Below the pieces are notes generated by a model. That model ran no database searches. It had not been told where the DNA came from and saw only the letters and a program-made list of their open reading frames with translations. Positions 29,301-41,300 of a DNA stretch of 64,000 nt are shown here, one piece after another. Position 1 is the first letter of the stretch, and each line of letters begins with the position of its first letter. The stretch lies in NCBI GenBank assembly GCA_038501625.1, contig JAZAYU010000062.1, positions 1,054,001 to 1,118,000 on the forward strand. The letters are read 5' to 3'. The stretch comes from Corbicula japonica. Taxonomy: Eukaryota > Mollusca > Bivalvia > Venerida > Cyrenidae. A program made the translations under genes and the position numbers.

Positions 29301-32300
29301 CATCCCCTCCAATCGCGTTATTATCGGATCGGCGATATTCGCGGGACAAAGAACTTATGCTATTCTTAGGTCCGTACATGTATTACTTGTAACATTTTAT
29401 CGGTTATTGAAAATAAATCCTTTGTTTGCATGTTGTTCTGTTATTATCTAACAGGTGCTATAAAATTATTACTTTGTGAATTTAACTCACAAAAGTTTAT
29501 ACTGTGGGCGTTTGTCTAATGCGGAACTCATGTATTTGTTTGACCTGTACGCTGTTTTGAATGAAAACAATACGCTTGCAGTTTTAATCTTTATTGTTTT
29601 AATCTTCAACAATCATCATTTCTAAAATAATATTGTAAAACATGTCAAATGTAGCCATGAGCTTCTCAAATTAGAAGCCAATTAACAACATCAAACACCT
29701 TTGTCATGCTATCTGCAGTAGGTGCGAAAAACAACCATTCAGTAACCATTTCGCGTACGTGATTAGGTGCCCCAGTGTTTGTACAACAATTTATTACTTA
29801 ACAATTTTATGACAGTTTGATATTTTAATAAACGTAGGAAACAATCAACAGTTCATAAAGAAACATTTTACAATTGTTTCAACGATTCTCGGTACGTTAA
29901 TGAACGAGCGTCATTGTCTTTATCGATTAACGCGGTATTGACGTTGTTACTTCCCTTTTTTTCACTTTCCAAATATACAAAAAATGGCCATTGATAGAAT
30001 TTTACTATCTTTTATGAAATAAAACGGGGTCCAAGGGTCGACCGCGTTATATTGGATTTCGCGATATATTGGATCGCGATATAGCGGAGCCGGACTGTAT
30101 AATTGTTCACCATATCAAGACGGTATGTCACGTACCTGCCCAAACCTTTTAGGTTGAAGGTCAAGGTCACTGTTACTAAAAATAGAATTTTCTTGTCCGG
30201 GCTGTTACTTTGTTATGAATGGAGGGATTTCAAAATAACTTGGCACAAATGTTTACCATGATAGGGCAATGTGTCGCGTACCATGCCCATGCCTGTCGGT
30301 CAAAGGTCAAGGTCACTGTTACTTAAAATAGAATTCTCTTGTCCAGGCTGTTACTTTGTTATGAATGGAGGGATTTCAAAATAACTTTGCACAAATGTTC
30401 ACTATGACAAGGCAGTGTGTCCGCACAATACCCAAGCCTGAAGGTCCAAGGTCAAGGTCACTGTTACTAAAAATAGAATTTTCTTGTCTGGGCTGTAACT
30501 TCATTATAAATGGAGGGATTTCAAAATAACTTGACACAAATGTTCACCATGACAGGGCGGTGTATCGCGTACCATGCCCATGCCTGTAGGTCAAGGTCAC
30601 TGTTACTAAAAATAGAATTCTCTTGTCCGGGCTGTAACTTTGTTAGGAATAGATTGATTTCAAAATAAATTGTCACAAATGTTCATCATGACAAGATGGT
30701 GTGTCCCGTACCATGCCCATGCCTGTAGGTCCAAGGTCAAGGTCACTGTTACTAAAATAAAATTTTCTTGTCAGGGTTGTAACTACGTTAGGAATAGAGT
30801 AATTTCAAAATAACTTGGCAGAAATGTTCACCATGACAAGGTGGTGAGTCGTGTACAATGTCCATGCCTGTAGGCCCAAGGTCAAGGTCACTGTTACTAA
30901 AAATAGAATTTCCTTGTCCGGGCTATAACTGTTTTGAATGGAGGGTTTTCAAAATAACTTGGCACAAATGTTCACCATGACAAGGCGGTGTGTTGCGTAC
31001 ATTACCCATGCTGTAAGTCCAAGGTCAAGGTCACAGTTACTAAAACTTGAATTTACTTGTTCGGGCTATAACTTCTTTATGAAGGAAGGGATTTCAAAAT
31101 AACTTGGCACAAATGTTCACTATGACATTGCATTGCATTACCACCAACTTCTTCACAGACATTTCCGTAATGAGAAGACAACAGTGCCACAAATACAAAT
31201 AATTTACTTGATCATCAAGTTTATGCATATTCTTATGATTACTCGAACATCACTGTCTTTGAAATGCTATTATTCCCATCATTGCACTTTAGTATCTGAA
31301 AACGATGCATAGCGGGGGCATCCGTGTCCTATGGACACATTTCTAGTTTAAATATTGAAGTGTTACTACATGTTGATTTTAATTATCATTATACCCCTGA
31401 AAAATTCAGTTTAAAACTGACATAAATATTCAGGTTAATGTTACAGATTAGCACTGTTTGAACAAAATAATTTTTTCATATTCTGTTTATGTATTTAAAT
31501 ATATATTTGATGTAAACAGGTAGACAGAATAGCATACCAGGTGTTGGAAGATGTTACAGAAACCATAGAGACGAACTGTAACAGTGACGCACTGCAGAAT
31601 ACAGAGAGAGAACTCAATACTGCCGTTAAAGTAAGTACTGCATCTTTACAATACCTGTCTCATTGACTATGCATTAATAAAAATGTGCAACATGCATATC
31701 AGGAACAGGCAGAAAACACTGCCTCTCCACATATTTAAAAGGCAGAGAGGAAAAGAGAGCATGTGTATGAAAAGATCAATTTAAAAAAGACACCACAAAT
31801 AATTTACAAAAAAGAGAACCTGAGGGGTTACTGCCTTGGAATAGTCACTGGCAAAACAGTTTGCCTCTGGGAGTTTAAACCAGGTTCTAGAGTGCACTAA
31901 CACGTTCTCATATGAACAAACAAATTCAAGTTGTCATGTTAAATTGTCTCCAGTTCACCCAACAGCTTGACAATTTTTTTCATGCAGAAGCACACTCATA
32001 GGTGGGTACTCAATGTTTTCTTTTGAATAATGTATGTCACATTTACCACCATTATCTACTTTTGAGATGTCATTTCATTTGTTTACCTTTTTCAGCCAAT
32101 TATACAACTACTAAGAATTTAAAAAGTTTGCTGTACCTGAATACATTAACCTTATACTTTAGGCGCTTCAGTAAGCTGTTTGGGATTGCAGTGGAAGCTT
32201 CATTCAGGGCATATGTACACCCCTTCAATCCAGATATATGCCTTCTATTGCATGTGTGACAAGTGTAGGTCCAGATCAGCTGCCTTTTCCATGCTGTGTA

Positions 32301-35300
32301 GTCTGGATCTACACATGATTGTCAGAAATAATCTTACAAATCTAAAAGCAAACAGTGCAGATCCAGATCAGACTTCATGGATATGCTGACTAATCTAGAT
32401 CTACAATGTTTGCCCATGCAATAAATGCATATATGTGGGATAGTGAATGACAAATTTACAAAATACATTCATGATTCACACAGTAAAAATCTGTAACATT
32501 TAGAAAATGTCTAGAAAATTATCAAATATGTGTACATTTAATTATTTTTTTAAGTTGACTCAACATTGGTTACCGTAGTGGGTTATTTCCGTGGGCTCAA
32601 TATTTCTGCATTTCTGTGGTCTTTGGATGAAATATAGAAAAAATATATCCAGCAAAAATTTAAATTTCAAATAATTAACTCATTTTCAAACTTAAATCAC
32701 CGAAGTCGCCATGTCCTAGATATTCCGTCTCACAACACAAACGGTGTGAAATAATAACAAACAATTACCATTTAAAATCGTTATTGTATACGCATTGTAT
32801 AAATGCCACATTTGCTCAAACATTCAACTGAAAAGTTGTTTGAGAGTTGAGTTGTTATCTATTGATAAATAATATCTTAGTAATTGTATACAACACCCAA
32901 AGATTGTTTTCCTTTATTACAGTCTTGTTATTCTTATGGCACCTTCCCAATATGAACTGCAGAAATTTATCATCCATGAGAACCGAAAATGCAGAATTAA
33001 AAAACATATAATTTTTTGCATCTTTTTTGTGAGCAAAATGCAGAAGTTTATGGCCTCAGAAATAACCCACTATACATTTTTATCTAACAATTACCTCCTG
33101 ATTCCTGAGGTAGCTATTAATAAAAATATTGTGACACCCATGCCTAAAGTTGTTGTAAAATGACACCAAGACTAGCATTGCGTGTTTGCGTTCCTCCATG
33201 CACATGTGGTTATATATTTACTTGTAGACACAGTATAACATAGGTTATGAGTTGAATCTCCGGTTCCAAGAGATGAAGACAGACAGACAGGTTCCTGGCT
33301 TTATGTTCCAGAAGTGCATGCTGAATCCTGTTCTACCTAAATCCTTCAAGAGAAATCTTCTTCGGGTATGTACATGACAGTTGCTTGTTGTAATTCTCCA
33401 AAGAAGGTTGTTGTAATTCTCCAAAGAAGGGGGTTTGCTGGAGTCTATATATTAACTGTTGGTTTGTATTTCAATTTCTGATCGGGGTAACTGACATATT
33501 ATCAAGTTGCCATCAATTTTTGTGTACCATCTGGTCTTGATCTACATAGGTCACTTCTAAATAATAAATGAGCACCGCTCCAGGAAAACCGGGCTTAATG
33601 ACAAACCGATTATGACGTCGAAAATTGCGCAAATATTGACGTCATTGTGTAAACACTTCCGTATTTCCACTTCCCAGTGTTTCTTTATAATCTGTCGACA
33701 TTTTCCTAAGTATTTAACACTATACATTGTCGTTGTGTGTGATAAAGGTTCAGGAAGGATGGAAAATGAATTGGAGGTAAGTGTTTTTTTTTTATATTTC
33801 GTTGTATATTTGTACAGTACATGTCCGTTGGTAGATTTAAAACATGCGAAAATTTGGCGCAAAAATTGTACTTTCGTTTTGAATGAAACTTGAATTAAAT
33901 TTAAATCGATGTGATAGTAGTTCTACAAAATTATTCGTTAAAGTGGCTTTTTAAATTCCTTGCGATGATTTCTTAAATCTAAATCCTAATGTTTGAAAAA
34001 ACCAACAACAACAGAACCATATACCAGACTTCCCGAAAGTTTAAAAAAAGTGGCAGACATGAGGTCAGACAAGACGTGAAAATCTGTCTGACCGAAACAA
34101 TTTCTGTCTGACTGAAACATTTAACACATTAAATAAACAAAACACAGTATTAAGGGTGTTTTTGTTGTGTGTTTTTTTCAGTGGTACAAATTGTCATTAT
34201 GACAAATACGTAAAATATTTCATTCAGATATCCTCACTCATTTCCATTGGAACTGTCTCGAATCAAAACATCAAGTAAAATTGTAATTTAGCGAGTAAAA
34301 TTGGAAAATTATGCAGATCAACTGTTTGCCGGACATTCGGTCCTACAACATTGGAAATTACATCAGACCAGCCAAAATTTTACCGGACAGGTCCTACGGT
34401 CCGGCAACTTTAAGGAAGTTTGTAATATACCATGTCTGACATTCTGGACAAATGCATGTGTTAAGGCTGCCACCTGTTGTTTATAATTATCGGCGTTAGT
34501 AGAAGGGTTATGTTCGTTGCGAATGGTCAAACCACCGTATATGCTAGTAAACTTAAGATCCGGCTTTATAAAAAAATGAACTTTACAAACTGTTTGCATA
34601 CTGCTCAATGCCGAGTTGATGCACACATTATACTTGTGAAAAATAGTTATCCATCGGTCGGGGTTCGAAACTCCGGTGAAGCTAGATTTTATTTGCGTGA
34701 ATTCATTTTAAAACTCGGTGTAATAATGTATGCGAAAACGGCTACCGTTTCATTTTACTTTATGTGTAGAAGCTAATGCGCACATGTTTACATAACATGC
34801 AACTTGCGACTAGATCTACTCACTTATCTTACTAATTTCAGTAAACTATTATTATAGATTTACCTATTGCATTTCAGGAACTAGAGAGTCTGTATTCAGA
34901 TCATTTCGGGAGGACGCCATCAGCTTCTCAAGTAACTGAAAATGACAGCGATTCCAGCAGCGATAACGATGTTGATGTTGGTCATCTAAATGAAGGAAAC
35001 TCGCTAAATGTTGATGAGCGTGCGCAACGATTTTTGAACGAGGATTCTATAAGCGACAGCGACGAAGAAATCGGAAAAGATCCCTGTTACGACAAAATAG
35101 TGGACTTGAAAGAATCGGGGTGTGGCTGCCAAAGGAACTGTGTTGATCAACACACTGTCTCCGATATGTACTCCTTCCTGTTGAACTTAAAGGAAATGGA
35201 GAAGTCAGAACAGGAACTCTTGATAATGGCATCGCTGATCGGGAATATTGAGACAGAAACCACGCAACGAGGGAAGAAACGGCAACGGTCGCACTACCAG

Positions 35301-38300
35301 TTTACATTTAAGGGTCGCGGCGTATGTAAAAAGACTTTCATGGTGCTCTTCAACGTCGGAAAACACGCTTTGCAGAATATAATGAAGCATGTTCAAGAGC
35401 ATGGTGTGACGCCCCGAGTTCACAAGAATTCTGGCAGGAAACCATTAAAGGCTTTAGACTTTGAGACTATAAAAGCTGTCGTTCAGTTCTTGAGCAATTT
35501 TGCCGACGAATTTGGTATTCCGCAGCCAGCAGCGCCCCGTGGTCGTGACGGAGACGCGCCAGTGTATCTGCCCAGTGACAATACCAAAGTAATGGTCCAC
35601 CAGTTATACACAGACACGTGTGCACAGAGAGTCCCTCCGATTCGCGTTGTGAAGTATTCAACGTTTAATAACATCTGGCGTTCCTGTATGCCTCATATTA
35701 AAATAGCTAACCCGAGGGAAGACGTCTGCGCAACGTGCGAGATGCTCCGTAAACTTGTTGTGGACTCAGTTACAGAAGAGGAAAAACTAGAGTCTACCCA
35801 GAAGCTTCAAGAGCATGTCCTTTTAGCGCAGAAAGAGAGATAAACGTACAACACGTGTGTGAAACGTGCACGGGAAGCAGGAGGAAATGATCATTACGTA
35901 CACTATACTTTTGATTTTAGTCAAAACGTCTGCATACCACACCATGCCAGACAGATGGGTCCCGTGTACTTTACAAGTTTGCGTAAGGTGCAGATATTCG
36001 GTTTTAGAATAGACGGCATTCCATCCCAACTGAACTTCCTGATTGATGAAAACGAAACAATTGGTCCTGACGGATCTAGCACTCACGGACCTAACGCAGT
36101 CCTATCGATGATACACTGGGCTTTGGAAACCAGACACAGTCACGAATCTGCTTGCGTGATACACGCAGATAATTGTCCAGGTATAATAAAACTTGCCTGC
36201 AATTAACTGCACTCTGTTTAAGAATGATTTTCCAGTTCATTTAAAATGGTAAAACGAGCGTACTATATTTATACATGTACATGTAATTCATTTCCCACAG
36301 CAATACAAGCCTGGTATCATAAACTTATTAACGCTAACTGCAATACCACAAAAATGCTCGAAATAGTTTTTATTTCTGTGATCAGTATTTGAAAGATAAT
36401 CGTCGCAATGTTCTGGCGTAAATTCAATGTAGCGAGTGTCTTGTTTCAGATATTATATATATCGATTCGATAATAGTTTACAATAAATATTTACCATATT
36501 ACTGAATAAGATTTTTTTACCTTTTTATGGATAGTTCTATTATTATTTTCAGGACAAAACAAGAACCGGTACGTAATCGGTTATCTTCTCTGGCGGGTGA
36601 TGACAGGGCGGCACCAGACTATAGAGCTCATGATGCAAGTACCAGGACACGCGCGCTGCTTGATTGACAGTGGCTTCGCATCGTTGAAAAAGTTGTATAG
36701 GCTTTCCAATTGTGACACCATAGAACAACTTGAGGTTTTGGTCAACAAGTCCTCGACAACTAATCAAGCAGTGCGGTATCCGGCCTGGCAATGGCGGGAC
36801 TGGAGAGACTTCTTGGAGCCAAGCGTTCGAGCCATCCCCGGCATAAGGTAAACTTATTAGCAAAATAAAAAAAAAACGTATATATTCTGCTGTAAATAAG
36901 GGCTTTTAATTCACTCTCATAGCAACACACGTCCAGATAGTTTGATGCGATTGCTAGGAGATTACATACTAGTGATATAATATTATTATTTAGGAATTTA
37001 ACAATTATAAGTTTTTGTTCTGTATTATAAGTCAACTCATGTTTTTTAAGTCAAAAATTCGTCATTTATTTCAGGAAGTTTCAGTACTTCAGAGTGAACG
37101 TGGACAGACCCGGTGTTGTTGTAGTAAAGTACACGACGGACGGCGCTGAGTTCGAACTGCCAGTACTACGTCCCAGGGCACGCTTCGCGGATGGACTCCC
37201 AAGGGTTATCGCCCCTGCAGGACTTTCCAGACAGAGGCAGGAATACCTATACAAGCATGTCCGACCATATGTTCGTCAGCGTTATCAGGACACCACATGT
37301 CCGCCGCCGCCGCCTGCCGGTGATCGGTAACACGTACATGACGCTGGGCGTAAAGTGTGACAATGAACGGCACGCACATTGAATGACATTGTCTTAAAAA
37401 TGTTTGACCTTGTTGTATTTTAAAATAGTATTAAGATTATAGATGACGCCAGTATAGGTCTTGTGTTTTACATGGAAATAGCACGTGCAGATAGTTTTTT
37501 TGGATTTCATACCGTATGTGTATTTTGGCACGCAGTGTCGAAAAGTTGATTTAAGGTAGTTTAACTGTAATGCTTTCCCGCGCATAACATCGGCTCGCTT
37601 TCGGCGACTTCCGACGCTACAGAGCCGATAGTAGCCGAAGCAACATCGATTATTGTCGACTGTTGGTGACAGTTAACCGAGTATTCCCGACATTCGAGAA
37701 AAAAGCGCGGGAAATCATTACAGTTAGACTACCTTAAATTTGACGTCGTTGCAACGTCATTTAATTTGTAATTTGTTAAACATACCTATGTAGTTCATTT
37801 TGCTCTATGTTCTTTATTATTTTGTATATCGAGAAACGGATTTCAGCTTTAGCAATGTGGAAGATTAAAATAATCATTTATGTAAAAAAGTAAAAATCGA
37901 TATTTTTGTCATTAAGCCCGGTTTTCCTGGAGCGGTGCTCAAATAATAAATGAACTGATCAGCCAGCAGTGTAGATCCGGATCAGATGACACAGATGTGC
38001 AGGCCAGTCTGGATCTACACTATAAGCCCATGCAGTATAGGGGTTAAAAGTGTTATATTTTTTATTCACCTTTACTTGAGTTTACATTCTATTTTTAGAC
38101 AGTAACATTGCTAATTTATTTTTGTTTACCAATACATGTATTTCTAAAATTACATGTGTTTGACCATTTTTGTATTTCATTAAGAGTCTGCCAAAAAGTC
38201 TTGAAAGCCTGCAGTACAGGAACATCCCAGAACAAATGGTAGAGACCATGTTTATGGTTGTCAAAGAAACGTCCATGGACTCCACACTACGAGCTCTGGC

Positions 38301-41300
38301 ATTTTCACAACTAATAAAGACAACTGACAAGGGGACAATTATTCGTATTGTAGAAGTAATGCTGAGCCGGGAGGATACGAGCCAGATGAGGGCTTACATG
38401 ACGTCTGCTGTGCGAAGTCTCATGCAGAATGATGCACCTCACTTAAAGGAGTAACTATATTATTTATTGTGTGTTAGTTTGAATGAAATTGAGTGTAGTG
38501 ATAAAATTAACTAATGGCATGCTTGAAATTAGAGACTTATCTGCAGTTTCAGTCTTGAAGCCTGGCTTTTAAACTCTGCATGGAAGCAAACTACAATTAC
38601 CGCAGTAATATAAACACCGCAATATACATGCATCTGACAGCAAAAACAAATGAATTCTCATGGTTTTTGTGTGGAAAGTGATATCCCTGCATAGCAGTTT
38701 ACTTTCAGTATGGAGCGTTTCAGAAAACCCAAGAACTAAGGTAATAAACTGCAGATTGCAGACCAGGCTCAAAAGTCTGGCTTTGTTAGGAGACTGGATT
38801 CAATGTTAACCATTTTAGTTGCTCAAGATTGCTCATGTTTGAAAACTGGTCTGGTTTGGTGGTCAAATTATATTTTTTCGTGGTCATATCTAATTACTTT
38901 CTGCAGTATGAAGTGTTGATCCTTCATCTATTTCCAAAACAGCATCTATTAGTGTACATAAATTAGACATTGGATATACAAAAATATTTGACTTGTTAAA
39001 AACAAAAAGGCTTTTAAACATATTCACCATTTTCAGAGTTCGGGAAGCATGGCTGGCTGTAGAAGAGGAACATAATTTCAACCCGAGATTTTCTGATATC
39101 AGTCCTTATGCTGCTACCACATCAAAGAGCATCAATCTTGGAGGTTTCTTCAAGTAAGCCTTTTCAGTTAATGTTCAATTAATTCTAAGTGGTCAGTTGT
39201 TGTCAAAGATATAATATTTAATTATAAATTAATGTTAGAGTCTAAACTCAATGATCCTGGAATGTAAATAAACTCTTTGAATGGAGCTTACACCCGAGGG
39301 TCAAAGGTTTGAGCCAGGTATATCCTGTGCTTTCCATCACTTTTAAACCTCTATTAGGAATTTCATGAAACTTGGTCAAATGTTCAATTCATTGATAGAG
39401 CAGAGCATACGTTTCAACTGTGAAGCTCAGGGTCAAGGTCACAAGTGGAGGTCAAAGGTTTCAGTAACATTGAGTGACAAGCCAAACAAGTGATGGTATA
39501 TATATTACACAGATCATTTCCTGACATGGGTTGTACTGTAACATTAAATAATGGTGAGCCCAGTGTTGAACAGTTTTTATACAAATTTTTTTTTACTTTT
39601 CATTTGCTTTTAGGAATTCATAACCTTTTCAACAATTCCTCATGCAGTGGAGGATATTGCTGTCCTTCAGACTGCATTCTTGATTTCGAAAGAATACTAG
39701 ATGCTTTGTTACATCAACATGTCAAAGAATGTCTGTGCTTAATTATGAATCCACAAACACATATTTTGTCATTTCAGATTAACAAGGTTAGCACGATAGG
39801 CCATATTTTGTCAGTAAGTCATATACAGTGATATTTTTCAGGTTACCAATCACTGAGATTTTTGGTGGCCAGCTTCTTCTAGACCTGGTATATGATCCTG
39901 CAAACCTGCTCTTCTCAGATTTGGCAGTCAGTGTTAACTACTATTATGATAATAAGAAATACAACCTATTTGAAACATCGCTCAATGTTTATGGTGAGAT
40001 ATTTTATTACTGCATTTTTGAAGAATGTTTAACTTTGAAAATACTTTGGTATCATTTAACCCTTTACTCTGTGATATGGCTTTTATCCCATGAATAGTCT
40101 GATCAGAGCTGAAGGTTATAAAGCTGAGATTGGAAACCAGTCTCAAATCTCAAGCATCTGATTGGCTGAAATGGCGACTGTTTTATAACCTTGGGCACTG
40201 GATTTACACTGTTCTATTTTTGGTTGAAAATTATCTAATCTAATAATATTCAGTGTTAATCCTGATAAGATTTTATGGATGTGCAGGCTGATCTGGATCT
40301 ACACCAGTCACACATGGGATATTAGCCTTTTCCAGTGGAGTAAAGGGTTAAAAAGGACTGTTCTCAAGGAGAAACTGAAATGATGTTGTATGCAAGCATA
40401 AATGCATAATTACAATACTTGTTGCGATACAGTTCTTGGTGAAGTTTTAAGTATGAAATACATAAAGTTAATTATTTTACTTAGTTTTTGACAGTAGAAT
40501 ATCCAGTATACAGTAAACCCCTTAAAAAGACCACACTTTTTGACAGTGGTATATCCATTATACAGTAAAATCCTTAAAAACCACCCTGAAATTAAGATCA
40601 ACCCAATTTGATCACTATTTCAATGTCCCTTTGAATAGTTTTGTGCTGAGGTCTACCCCTTTATTAAGACTACCCACTATTAAGGCCATTTTTGTCAAGT
40701 CGGAGAGGTGTCGTTAATAGTGAGGTTTCAATATAGTATCTTTCCCAACTAAATGCACTTAGTGTTGTGTTGCAGAAGATAAAATTGTTCTGTCTGGTTG
40801 CCAGGGAAACTGTCTTGAAGAGACTCTGGAATGTTAAATTGGTTGCACATTTGGGTGGTCTGATCTGGGTCTATGAAAAATGAATGGAGTGTCTCAGTTT
40901 CAAAATAGCAAGTTCATTAGGTGTACCACATGTTTAGAGGGTTACAGGTCAAAATTGTTCTTTCAGGGTTTGATCTGCTGGTCAATATACTGCTACAGAG
41001 AATAGATATGACCCCAGCTGAGTTGTATGCCATGTATAAAAACATGCAAGGTCAAGGTCTGGAACAGAAACAGTTTGCCAAGTTTCAGCAGAATATTGTA
41101 AAGGCAGTAGAAGACATTCTGCAGCAAGTGAACTATCCCAAGGGATTGAACTTCGATGTGGCTGTTGATTTAAGAATAGGAGGTAAACATTTTATTTGGT
41201 TTTTAAAAAATGTCATTTTTAGTGTGTAATCAGCAGTGTGGAAAATACAAAGGTGGTCCACACAAGCACATTTGTATGTTTGTGTGGTAGGGAAAGGGGT

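Larger units (their letters stand above)
28347..31130 (+). repeat. Core tandem repeat D (about 145 bp, roughly 12 copies, interrupted)
   Basis: Marked by 'gatttcaaaataacttggca', 'caaatgttcaccatgacaag' and 'ggtcaaggtcactgttacta'. Interrupted near 28,680-29,085 by unrelated sequence and at 29,266-30,097 by a TA-flanked element. Confidence 0.85.
33759..37330 (+). pseudogene. Transposase-like gene (DNCPGQNKN family), four exons, one in-frame stop
   Basis: The exons are 33,759-33,776, 34,878-36,180, 36,553-36,847 and 37,075-37,330. All have GT-AG introns and matching phase, and encode 623 residues ending R-Q-R-Y-Q-D, a proline run, then stop. The start is the ATG coding for M-E-N-E-L-E. An acidic serine-rich N-terminus is followed by C-G-C-Q-R-N-C (possible metal site), a basic region and C-A-T-C. 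Next comes a likely RNase-H-like core: F-D-F-S-Q-N (Asp352), H-A-D-N-C-P-G-Q-N-K-N (Asp437) and G-H-A-R-C-L-I-D (Asp479). Intron 3 splits the glycine of D-N-C-P-G. The motif set matches widespread, poorly named metazoan proteins, DUF7869-like as I recall. A TAA at codon 328 (35,841-35,843), before the catalytic part, is the only lesion seen. Confidence 0.8.
33570..37940 (+). mobile_element. Complete 4,371-bp DNA transposon with 36-bp inverted repeats and 11-bp target duplication
   Basis: The inverted repeats begin GAGCACCGCTCCAGGAAAAC and are identical over 36 bp (33,570-33,605 and 37,905-37,940). AAATAATAAAT flanks the element at 33,559-33,569 and 37,941-37,951. If one terminal T is counted with the repeat, the duplication is 9 bp. 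It carries one four-exon gene in the same orientation as the host gene and lies in host intron 7. A 9-11-bp duplication is the Mutator range, but the protein is not a typical MULE transposase that I recognise. A 179-bp TTAA-flanked MITE is nested near its 3' end. Confidence 0.92.

Noticed and set aside
34878..37330. Transposase-like exons as an alternative part of the lipoprotein gene
   Set aside because: They lie strictly between the inverted repeats, have their own start and stop, and show no likeness to lipoproteins.
39490..40097. Longer frames around exon 10 as separate genes
   Set aside because: Only 39,842-39,993 has exon signals and family likeness; the rest is chance open frame in intron.
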